14,675 nt of DNA from Tyzzerella sp963558545 (GCF_963558545.1 NZ_CAUWHO010000050.1:1-14675); one strand, 5' to 3'; shown: positions 7,957-14,523, numbered from the stretch's first letter. Translations and numbers: made by a program. The notes: generated by a model from the sequence alone, not told the origin.

Positions 7957-8346
7957 CAAATGTTTAAATACAAAACAATGTTATAAGAGCAACAAAAGAG
8001 ATACGCCAAGACTTGTTATAAAAAACAAAGAGCGAAAAAAATATCTGTTTAAAAATAACTTAAAAGGTTAAAGTTATATTGCGAAGAAGATAGCATTTAT
8101 TAAAGATACTTCCGTTTAGCTACAGGTTATCCCAATAGGAACGGCTAGGTAAGAACCACCTAGATGTACTGCCGAAGGACATATGAAACAGACAAAACCA
8201 TCTGTTGTTTAAACATTTGCCTTTTAGTACATAACTATGTATTAGTTATTGTACATTACATAACTATGTATTAGTTATTGTACATTACATAACTATTAAA
8301 TAGTTATTGTAAGTTACTTTGGGAAGTAGGGTCGAATTAAAGTAAC
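7957..8346 (+). ncRNA. Candidate large structured RNA, class not recognised
   Basis: The roughly 640 bp between the sigma-like gene and the toxin gene holds no convincing reading frame but has nested pairing. A 14-bp long-range helix (7957-7970 with 8206-8219, one G-U) closes a domain of about 260 nt. Inside are a 7-bp hairpin (8055-8061/8071-8077), a possible CCGTT/AACGG pairing (8112-8116/8140-8144), a GC-rich 9-bp stem (CGGC 8142-8145 with GCCG 8171-8174; TAGGT 8146-8150 with ACCTA 8158-8162) and AACAGA/TCTGTT (8187-8192/8201-8206). After the domain come three tandem hairpin repeats and an 8-bp hairpin (8313-8320/8339-8346). The core near 8105-8185 is clearly richer in G+C than its surroundings, as expected for a selected RNA. 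I compared it mentally with tmRNA, RNase P, SRP, group I and group II RNAs and saw no match. Large ornate RNAs such as ROOL or ARRPOF types remain possible. Ends are unknown, and the strand is inferred from the gene direction. Confidence 0.55.
8229..8315 (+). repeat. Three tandem 29-bp repeats, each a hairpin
   Basis: Units lie at 8229-8257, 8258-8286 and 8287-8315. The first two are identical. The third differs at five positions, all in the loop or at the 3' edge. The stem ATAACTA/TAGTTAT, extended by A-C/G-T across a one-base bulge, is conserved in all three. There are no spacers. The array starts ten bases after the long-range helix of the putative RNA and ends about 130 bp before the toxin gene. 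Confidence 0.95.
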
Positions 8347-8387
8347 AAAATTAATAAAAAATTAAAAGTTAAAATGTTATAGATATA

Positions 8388-8432
8388 AAAGGCTAGATTT
8401 CTAAATAATATAAATTTTAAAATCTAGCCTTT
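8388..8432 (+). terminator. 13-bp inverted repeat before the toxin gene, terminator-like
   Basis: AAAGGCTAGATTT at 8388-8400 pairs perfectly with AAATCTAGCCTTT at 8420-8432 across a 19-nt loop. Only the three stem T's and TAT follow, so the U-tract is poor. It could be a leaky terminator at the 3' end of the structured RNA, an operator for the toxin operon, or a recombinase-related site. A weak TATAAA at 8384-8389 overlaps its left arm. It is 14 bp upstream of the toxin frame. Confidence 0.45.
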
Positions 8433-8446
8433 ATAAAAAATAGGAG

Positions 8447-8797
8447 GTGTTTAATGTAAATGAAATATGTGTAAAACGAGGAGAAATATATTATGCTAAC
8501 TTAGATGGAGCAAAATGTAGTGAAGAAAAAGGAATTAGACCAGTATTAATTATACAAAATGACATAGGAAATAAATATAGTAATACAACAATAGTAGCAC
8601 CTATAACAAGCAAAATAAACAAGACTAAATTACCAACACACATAATAATAAAAAATAAAATATTATTAAATTCATTAGTAATGTTAGAACAAATAAGAAC
8701 ATTAGATAAAAATAGATTAGGAAGTTGTATTGGCAATTTAGATTGCAAAGATATGGAAAAAGTAAATGAATGTATAAAAATAAGCTTATGTGTGTAA
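8447..8797 (+). CDS. PemK/MazF-family toxin (mRNA endoribonuclease), start unclear
   Basis: The 116-residue frame shows the MazF/PemK fold signature: VKRGEIYYANLDGA near the N-terminus, GIRPVLIIQND with the expected Arg at about residue 31, and TTIVAPITSK with the Thr/Ser region at 47-55, then LVMLEQIRTLDKNRLG. Such toxins are ribosome-independent mRNA interferases. No upstream antitoxin gene is visible; a structured repeat RNA occupies that place. The start is odd. In this frame the only early candidate is GTG 8447, which overlaps the AGGAGG at 8442-8447. The properly spaced ATG at 8454 is in another frame and is followed at once by TAA. Either a base has been lost near the start or initiation is unusual. 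Lone PemK-type genes ahead of serine recombinases are a recurring feature of Firmicute integrative elements, so it may be domesticated. Confidence 0.82.
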   Translation: MFNVNEICVKRGEIYYANLDGAKCSEEKGIRPVLIIQNDIGNKYSNTTIVAPITSKINKTKLPTHIIIKNKILLNSLVMLEQIRTLDKNRLGSCIGNLDCKDMEKVNECIKISLCV

Positions 8798-8809
8798 AGG
8801 AGAGCTAAA

Positions 8810-9247
8810 ATGAAATTTTATAGTGAAATAAGTGGAATTTTAATATATGCAGATAACATAAAAGTAAAAGATATATTTGGAGGTGAGCTATTAAAATATA
8901 AGAAAGAAATATTAGAAAAAATAGAAAGTTTAAAATTACCATTAGAAAAAGAAAAAGGACTATTAATTTACACAGATAATGAGTTAATAAAAGAATTTGT
9001 AAAAAGTATTAAATTAAATATAGTTGAAAAAAATAAAAAATTATATTTAGAAATAGTTGTAGTTACAATAAAACAACCAACAAAATATCAATATAACGAA
9101 TTATTAGAAGAATTAAGATGGATATTGATGACAGAAAATAACTATAACATAGAAAATACAGAAATAAAAGTAGATGATGGGAAATTATATATATGCTTTT
9201 ACAATATGTATGAAAAATTAAGTTTATTAAAAGAAGAAGAAATATAG
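8810..9247 (+). CDS. Hypothetical protein, 145 aa, in recombinase module
   Basis: ATG 8810 follows AGGAG about five bases upstream, and 12 bp separate it from the toxin stop, so the two are co-transcribed. The 145-residue product is charged, with no signal peptide, membrane segment or Cys motif. It starts MKFYSEISGILIYADNIKV and looks alpha/beta with strands such as KLYLEIVVVTI and a late KLYICFYNMYEKL. I do not recognise a family. Because it directly follows an unpaired MazF-fold toxin it might be thought an antitoxin, but it lacks a DNA-binding or acidic disordered tail typical of MazE. Its place before the SHOCT-like and recombinase genes suggests an element-specific accessory role. Confidence 0.72.
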   Translation: MKFYSEISGILIYADNIKVKDIFGGELLKYKKEILEKIESLKLPLEKEKGLLIYTDNELIKEFVKSIKLNIVEKNKKLYLEIVVVTIKQPTKYQYNELLEELRWILMTENNYNIENTEIKVDDGKLYICFYNMYEKLSLLKEEEI

Positions 9248-9263
9248 TGAAAGGAAGATTTAT

Positions 9264-9407
9264 ATGGACAATGAATTAAAATTTTATAGTTATAAAATAG
9301 CACTAGATTATTTGAAAAAAACAAATCAAATAGGAAATAGTGTATATGATAAATTAATAAAAAAATATGCAATTAAATTTAAACCAACAATGTGGGAATT
9401 TTATTAA
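9264..9407 (+). CDS. Small SHOCT-like protein, 47 aa
   Basis: ATG 9264 is preceded by AAAGGAAG about seven bases upstream and starts 16 bp after the 145-aa gene ends. The product begins MDNELKFYSYKIALDYLKKT and continues NQIGNSVYDKLIKKYAIKFK to the end PTMWEFY. The 'ALDYLKKTNQIGNSVYDKLIKKY' type of helix-turn-helix-length hairpin ('L-x-x-G-x-I-x-x-x-x-Y-x-K-x') matches short SHOCT-domain proteins that are commonly encoded just before large serine recombinases in Firmicute integrative elements. SHOCT segments are thought to mediate oligomerisation. The family call is by eye. Confidence 0.65.
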   Translation: MDNELKFYSYKIALDYLKKTNQIGNSVYDKLIKKYAIKFKPTMWEFY

Positions 9408-9434
9408 GTTAATGATTAGAAAGGAGTTAAGTTT

Positions 9435-10988
9435 ATGAAAAAGGTAACACTAATACCAGCTAACAAGAAAATAGAAAAAGAAAAATTAAAAGTATGTGCC
9501 TATTGTAGAGTAAGTACAGAAGAAGAAACACAACTTAACTCCTTTAAAAATCAAAAAGAATATTATGAAAAGTATATAAATAGTAATAAAGATTGGGAAC
9601 TAGTAGGAATATATTCGGATTTTGGAATAAGTGGAACAAGTAAAGAAAAAAGAGCCTCATTTAACAAAATGATAGAAGATTGTGAAAATGGCGAAATAAA
9701 TATGATAATAACAAAATCAGTAAGTAGATTTGCAAGAAATACATTAGATAGTATAAAAGTAATAAGAAAACTTAAAGAATTAAATGTAAATGTATATTTT
9801 GAAAAAGAAAAAATAAATACAATGTCTGAAGAAAGTGAATTAATGCTAACTATACTATCAAGTATAGCAGAAGAAGAAGCAATATCTATATCAAACAATA
9901 TTAAATGGGCTGTAAGAAAAAAGTTTGAAAAAGGTGAAAAGAAGAATAGTAAAGCACCTTATGGCTATAAAAAAGATGAAAATGGAAATTTAATTATAAA
10001 TGAAATAGAAGCAAATGTTGTAAAAATAATATTTAAAGAATTTATAAAATGTAAAAACCAACTAGAAATACAAGAAAAAATAAAAGATTTGGATAATAGT
10101 AAAATTTTAAAAGTAGGTAGTATAAAAAATATAATTGAAAATCCAATATATTGTGGAGAAATAGTATACCAAAAATATTATAATGATAAGTTTAAACAGA
10201 AAAGAAATAATGGAGAATTACCTAAATACTATTTTAAAGATAAAAATAAGGAAATAATAAGTGTAGAAATATTTGAAAAAGCACAAAATTTAATAAGATT
10301 AAGAGAAAAAATAGTAAATAGAAAAAGCAATAAAACTTATTCTGAATTTACAAGTAAAGTCATATGTTCTAATTGTAATAAAAATAGACAAAAAAGTATT
10401 AGAACTTATAAGACTAAAAATAAAATTACTTATTGGAGATGTATAAATTGTAATAATGAAACAATTAGAGATGATGTTATAAAATATATGTTTGTAAAAA
10501 TGATAAATAAACTTATAAAAAATGGCAATGAGTTAATAGAGCCTTATTTGAAAAGTTTAGAAAATTATAAAGTAATAGATAATAGAGAAGAAAAAATAAA
10601 ACAATTAGAAAAAGAAATATTAAATCTTGAAGAACAAAAATATAATTTAGCAAAACTAAAATAAAAAGGATTTATAGAAACAGATATTTTTATAAGCAGA
10701 AATAATGAAATAACAAATAAAATAGATAAAATAAACGATGAAATAAAATATATAAAAAAGACAAATAAAGCTTTTAAAAACGAAATATTAGAAAGTAAGA
10801 AACTTTTAAATATAGTAAATAATCAAGAAAACTATGTAAAAGACTTTAATGTAAATATATTTAATGAAATAGTAGAAAATATAACAGTATATAATGCTAA
10901 AAATGTAACATTTAATTTAAAAAATAAACTAGAGTTAGATGAAAATGTAACAGAAGAAGAATTAAAAGAAATAAAGTTAAAAATGTAA
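9435..10988 (+). pseudogene. Large serine recombinase 1, interrupted by a nonsense codon
   Basis: ATG 9435 follows AAGGAG at 9421-9426. The frame encodes a large serine recombinase: resolvase catalytic domain (residues about 18-165) with CAYCRVST and nucleophile Ser27, GISGTSKEKRASFN, and the Arg motif SRFARN (98-102); then a recombinase domain (APYGYKKDENGNLI ... IIENPIYCGEIVYQ); a zinc ribbon with Cys311, Cys314, Cys336 and Cys339; and a coiled coil. TAA at 10662-10664 stops it at 409 residues, but the same frame continues open for 107 more codons (KGFIETDIFISRNNEITNKI onward) to TAA 10986-10988. Restored it is 517 residues, matching the third recombinase (516). A single base change, for example GAA to TAA, explains the break. 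The truncated form keeps catalytic, recombinase and zinc domains but loses much of the coiled coil and C-terminal tail, which govern synapsis and directionality, so it may be inactive or misregulated. Confidence 0.85.
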
Positions 10989-11009
10989 AATTTATAAGGG
11001 GGTATAAAA

Positions 11010-11891
11010 ATGATTTTAACAGGATATAAACTAAAAAATGGAATAATTATTGTAAACAAGTCTTTATTAGAGGAAATAAAGACTATTTTTGATTTAAAAG
11101 AACAAGGGTATAGTAATAAAGAAATAATTAAAAATTGCAATAACTTTAAAATCTTAAAAGATTTAACGGATAATTATAAATTGACTAAAATAAAAAATAT
11201 GCTAAAGGAAAAAAGATATATGGGGAATGAAATATATCCTAAAATTATAGATGAAGAAACTTTTTATAAAGTCCAAAAAGTTATAGATGAAGAAAAAAAT
11301 ATAAAAGAGCATAAAATGAAAGCATCATCAAAAAATAGCGTAGGTACAAAAGAACATACAATATTTAGTAAAAATATAAAATGTGGGAAATGTAATAAAA
11401 ATTTAGGATTAGTTGTAATGAACAAAGAATCAAAAAAATGGTATTGCAGTAATAAAGTAAGAGATGGAATAAATATAACACAAGATAACCTAGAACAAAA
11501 AATTTTACATATGTTAAAACTTTTAAAAGATGATAAATTAAAGATATATGAAATTAAGGAGGGTAAAATTAGAAAAGGACTTGAAACATTTGAAAGTGTG
11601 CAAATAAGAAAAGAATTTTTAGAAGAAATAGAAAAAAATAAATATATGGAGCTAGAAAGATATTTGGCATTTCAAAAAAATATAGTTAGAGAAAAATATA
11701 AGATGATAAATTTAATTAATTATGAAGAAAAAACTGAAAAAATTAAAAGTTTTATTAAAAACTTAAAAGAACCACTATATGAGAATATAAATGAAAATCT
11801 ATTTGAAAATTTGCTTAATAGAATAAATATATATAAAAAAAGTATAGAATTTGAGTTTATAAATGAAGAAAAATATAAAATGAAGTTATAG
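11010..11891 (+). CDS. Serine-recombinase-like protein lacking the catalytic domain
   Basis: ATG 11010 follows a G-rich Shine-Dalgarno (AAGGGGG). The 293-residue product starts directly in a recombinase DNA-binding domain: TGYKLKNGIIIVNKSLLEEI, a helix with KEIIKNCNNF, then MLKEKRYMGNEIYPKIIDEE and TFYKVQKVIDEE. It has a zinc-ribbon remnant (Cys125, Cys128, Cys146) and a helical C-terminal part. There is no resolvase domain and no catalytic Ser, and no remnant of one upstream, since the preceding frame belongs to recombinase 1. A middle, catalytically empty member between two full-length recombinases is a recurring layout in Firmicute integrative elements, so I read it as a real gene, not a fragment. 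It may act as a DNA-binding partner or directionality component. Confidence 0.82.
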   Translation: MILTGYKLKNGIIIVNKSLLEEIKTIFDLKEQGYSNKEIIKNCNNFKILKDLTDNYKLTKIKNMLKEKRYMGNEIYPKIIDEETFYKVQKVIDEEKNIKEHKMKASSKNSVGTKEHTIFSKNIKCGKCNKNLGLVVMNKESKKWYCSNKVRDGINITQDNLEQKILHMLKLLKDDKLKIYEIKEGKIRKGLETFESVQIRKEFLEEIEKNKYMELERYLAFQKNIVREKYKMINLINYEEKTEKIKSFIKNLKEPLYENINENLFENLLNRINIYKKSIEFEFINEEKYKMKL

Positions 11892-11903
11892 GAGGAAGTA
11901 AGT

Positions 11904-13454
11904 ATGATTAACAGAAAAGTAAAAATAATACCAAAAAGTGAAACAAGAGAAATATTAAAAAATAAAAGTCAAGTTGAAAGTAAAAATAAACTAAATGTAG
12001 CAGCCTATTGTAGAGTAAGTACAGAAAATGAGGAACAACAAACAAGCTATCAAGGACAAGTTGAATATTATACAGAATATATAAATAACAATGAAAAATG
12101 GAACCTTGTTTCAATATTCGCAGATGAAGGCATAAGTGGGTTAAGCAGAAAAAATAGGAAAGAATTTAATAAAATGATGGAGCTATGTAAAGATAAAAAA
12201 ATAGATTTAATAATAACAAAATCAATAAGTAGGTTTGGAAGAAATACAGTAGATGTATTAAGTTGTGTAAGAGAGCTAAAAGCTCAAAATATAGGAGTAT
12301 ATTTTGAAAAAGAAAATATACATACACTAGAAAGTTCAGGAGAAATATTATTAACAATATTATCAAGTTTAGCTCAAGAAGAAAGCAGAAGTATAAGTAC
12401 AAATATAAGATGGGCAATGAAACATAAATTTGAAAATGGAGAGTTAATGTTAAATTATAATAACTTTTTAGGTTATACTAAAGATAAAAATGGAAATCTA
12501 GTAATAGTAGAAGAAGAAGCCAAAATAGTAAAAGAAATATATGGGCTTTATTTAGAAGGTCAAAGTTTAAGAGGAATAGCAAGATATTTAGAAGAACAAG
12601 GAATAAAAACAGTAAGAGGAAATAAAAGTTGGAATAAAAGCGTAATAAAAGGTATATTAACTAATGAAAAATATATGGGTGATGCATTATTACAAAAAAC
12701 ATATACGAAAGATTATATGGATAAAAATAGAAAGAAAAATAATGGCGAAATAGATAGCTATTATGTAGAAAATAACCATAAAGGAATAATAAGTAAAGGA
12801 ACATTTTATAAAGTTCAGGAAGAAATGGCAAGAAGAAGTAGCTTAAAAAATAAAGATACAACTAAAAGTAAATATAGTAAATATGTATTAAGTGAAATAT
12901 TAAGATGTAGTAAATGTGGCGAAAAATATAGAAGAACAACTTGGAGTAAGAAGGGAGAAAAGAAAATCGTATTGAGATGTAAAAATAGACTTACAAAAAG
13001 TGATATAATTTGTAATGAATCAGAAACAATAAGAGAAGAAGATGTACATAATTTAGTTTTAAAAGGGCTAAATAAGTTAATGGAAGAAAAAAATATAATA
13101 GAAGAAATAAAAAAAGATATACAAAAGGAGATGGACAAGCCAAATGTTAAAGAAATAGAAGAAGAAATTCAAAAATTAGAAGAAGAAATGATGAATATGC
13201 TAGAAAACAATATATCAGTAGAAGAAAATGAAGAAGAATATGAACAACTAGCAAGTAAAATAAAATCATTAAAAAGTGAAAAAATGTCTGTAATAAAAAT
13301 AGAAGATAAGGCAGGAATAGAATTAGAAGAATTAAATATGGAGAAATTTGAAGATGGAATAATAAGAAAACTAATTGAAAACATAAAAGTAATAGCTAGC
13401 AATGAAATAGAAATGCAAATGAGTAGTGGAGAAAGGATAGGAGTAAAATTTTAA
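11904..13454 (+). CDS. Large serine recombinase 3, apparently intact
   Basis: ATG 11904 follows AGGAGG at 11890-11895, 12 bp after recombinase 2 ends. The product is 516 residues, normal for the family. In order: a 30-residue basic leader; resolvase catalytic domain with AAYCRVST, nucleophile Ser39, DEGISGLSRKNR (74-85) and SRFGRN (109-114); the long alpha-E-like helix around SSLAQEESRSISTNIRW (154-170); recombinase domain (residues about 185-310, with LGYTKDKNGNLV and ILTNEKYMGDALLQKTY); zinc ribbon Cys335, Cys338, Cys359, Cys370; and a strongly charged coiled coil (about 380-455) before the tail. All key residues are present. These enzymes cut both DNA strands at short att sites through a 5'-phosphoserine bond to integrate or excise the element. 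As the only undamaged catalytic member here, it is the most likely active integrase. Confidence 0.93.
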   Translation: MINRKVKIIPKSETREILKNKSQVESKNKLNVAAYCRVSTENEEQQTSYQGQVEYYTEYINNNEKWNLVSIFADEGISGLSRKNRKEFNKMMELCKDKKIDLIITKSISRFGRNTVDVLSCVRELKAQNIGVYFEKENIHTLESSGEILLTILSSLAQEESRSISTNIRWAMKHKFENGELMLNYNNFLGYTKDKNGNLVIVEEEAKIVKEIYGLYLEGQSLRGIARYLEEQGIKTVRGNKSWNKSVIKGILTNEKYMGDALLQKTYTKDYMDKNRKKNNGEIDSYYVENNHKGIISKGTFYKVQEEMARRSSLKNKDTTKSKYSKYVLSEILRCSKCGEKYRRTTWSKKGEKKIVLRCKNRLTKSDIICNESETIREEDVHNLVLKGLNKLMEEKNIIEEIKKDIQKEMDKPNVKEIEEEIQKLEEEMMNMLENNISVEENEEEYEQLASKIKSLKSEKMSVIKIEDKAGIELEELNMEKFEDGIIRKLIENIKVIASNEIEMQMSSGERIGVKF

Positions 13455-13465
13455 AAATAATAAAA

Positions 13466-13498
13466 TTAACTAGAGTTAATAAAGTTAGCTCTAGTTAA
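13466..13498 (+). repeat. 10-bp perfect inverted repeat after recombinase 3
   Basis: TTAACTAGAG (13466-13475) and CTCTAGTTAA (13489-13498) are exact inverted repeats with a 13-bp spacer, 11 bp after the recombinase stop. No T-run follows, so it is a poor forward terminator. It may be a weak terminator or lie near the element end. Confidence 0.6.
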
Positions 13499-13502
13499 AA
13501 TA

Positions 13503-13531
13503 TTTACAAAATAAAAAAGATTTGATATAAT
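13503..13531 (+). promoter_or_regulatory. Strong sigma-70-type promoter for the Rpn gene
   Basis: TTTACA (13503-13508) and TATAAT (13526-13531) are 17 bp apart, with an extended -10 TG at 13523-13524. Start of transcription is expected near 13538, giving a leader of about 33 nt. Confidence 0.75.
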
Positions 13532-13570
13532 AAATTAAGTTAAAATAAATAAAAATTGAGGAGGTGTATT

Positions 13571-14521
13571 ATGAAAGTAAATAAAAAATATAAAGATAGC
13601 GTATTTATTAAATTATTTTCAAATAAAAAGGAAATAATAAATTTATACAATGCTATAAAAGATACAAATTATGATATAGAAAAAACAGAAATAGAAATAA
13701 TAACACTAGAAAAGGTGTTATTTATGGAAAGAAACAATGATTTATGTTTTACAATAGACAATAAATTAGTAGTATTAATAGAACATCAAAGTACAATAAA
13801 TAATAATATGCCTTTAAGATTTTTATTATATATAGCAAGAGAATATGAAAAAATATTAGATGAAAATAACATATATAAAGAAAAGTTGGTAAAAATACCA
13901 ACACCAGAGTTTATAGTATTATATAATGGAGAAAGGAATTATGAAGAAAGAAAGCTACTTAAACTATCAGATGCATTTTATAACAATGAAAATGTAAAGT
14001 TAGAATTAATAGTAGATATAATAAATATAAACTACAATAAAAATGTAAATATAATAAATAAATCAAAAACATTAAATGAATATAGTTATTTTATATATTT
14101 AGTAAGAGAAAATATTAAAAATAATAAAGATAAAGTAAAAAAAGAAAACTTAATAAAGTATAGTATAGAAAAAACGATAAAAGAGTGTATAGAAAAAAAT
14201 ATATTAAAAGAATTTCTAAAAATGAATAGTAGTGAGGTGTTAAATATGTTATATACAGAGTTTAAAATAGAAAAAGCAGAAAAAATATGGAAAGAAGAAG
14301 CATTTCAAGATGGAATAGAAGTTGGAATTTCAAAAGGTAGGGAACTTGGAAGAGAAGAAGGTATTGAAATTGGAATGGAACGTGGAATGGAACGTGGAAT
14401 GGAACGTGGAATGGTTAATCAAATAAAAGCTTTAAAAAAATATGTAGATAAAGAAGAACTTATAAATATAGTAAAAGAAGATTACAACGTTTCAAGAGAA
14501 GAAATAGAAAAATATTTATAA
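13571..14521 (+). CDS. Rpn-family PD-(D/E)XK nuclease, full length (RpnL-type)
   Basis: I choose ATG 13571, behind AGGAGGTG at 13559-13565, over the TTG 15 bases upstream that overlaps this site. The product is 316 residues. The N-terminal nuclease domain starts KYKDSVFIKLFSNKKEIINL and carries Asp57 in RNNDLCFTID and Glu71/Gln73 in VVLIEHQS, the PD-(D/E)XK core, then FIVLYNGERNYEER. A helical middle leads to a C-terminal tail of four-residue repeats (GIEV, GISK, GREL, GREE, GIEI, GMER x3, GMVN) and the end helix IKALKKYVDKEELINIVKED. In studied cases Rpn nucleases act as DNases and can be anti-phage toxins held in check by their own separately translated C-terminus. This gene has its own promoter and a 15-bp-stem terminator, so it is a stand-alone unit, unlike the broken copy at 2879. 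The shared end helix shows that the two belong to one subfamily. Confidence 0.9.
   Translation: MKVNKKYKDSVFIKLFSNKKEIINLYNAIKDTNYDIEKTEIEIITLEKVLFMERNNDLCFTIDNKLVVLIEHQSTINNNMPLRFLLYIAREYEKILDENNIYKEKLVKIPTPEFIVLYNGERNYEERKLLKLSDAFYNNENVKLELIVDIININYNKNVNIINKSKTLNEYSYFIYLVRENIKNNKDKVKKENLIKYSIEKTIKECIEKNILKEFLKMNSSEVLNMLYTEFKIEKAEKIWKEEAFQDGIEVGISKGRELGREEGIEIGMERGMERGMERGMVNQIKALKKYVDKEELINIVKEDYNVSREEIEKYL
14246..14521 (+). CDS. Candidate internally initiated RpnS-type antitoxin within the Rpn gene
   Basis: GAGGTG at 14234-14239 lies six bases before in-frame ATG 14246, corresponding to residue 226 of the full protein. Translation gives 91 residues: MLYTEFKIEKAEKIWKEEAF, the four-residue repeat run, then the end helix. 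This matches the gene-within-gene layout described for Rpn systems, where RpnS dimerises through its repeat-bearing helix and blocks RpnL. Site, frame and repeats are visible; expression and function are inferred. Confidence 0.5.
   Translation: MLYTEFKIEKAEKIWKEEAFQDGIEVGISKGRELGREEGIEIGMERGMERGMERGMVNQIKALKKYVDKEELINIVKEDYNVSREEIEKYL
14372..14407 (+). repeat. Three exact 12-bp in-frame repeats (GMER units)
   Basis: Copies of GGAATGGAACGT lie at 14372-14383, 14384-14395 and 14396-14407, followed by a partial copy. Each encodes Gly-Met-Glu-Arg. Exact identity indicates recent expansion. Confidence 0.95.
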
Positions 14522-14523
14522 AT

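Noticed and set aside
7957..8219. Retron msr-msd RNA, suggested by the long terminal inverted repeat
   Set aside because: No reverse transcriptase gene lies anywhere in the window.
8229..8315. CRISPR array
   Set aside because: The repeats are directly joined with no unique spacers, there are only three, and no cas genes are present.
7900..8350. Group I or group II intron
   Set aside because: I could not find group I P/Q/R/S core sequences or a group II domain V, and the flanks are not parts of one split gene.
8810..9247. The 145-aa protein as a type II antitoxin for the PemK toxin
   Set aside because: No AbrB-, RHH- or Phd-like DNA-binding start and no disordered acidic tail; it is longer than usual MazE proteins.
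11908..13402. Several long minus-strand frames opposite recombinase 3, and similar ones elsewhere
   Set aside because: Leu/Phe/Ser-rich mirror frames of AT-rich plus-strand genes, without Shine-Dalgarno sites or recognisable motifs.
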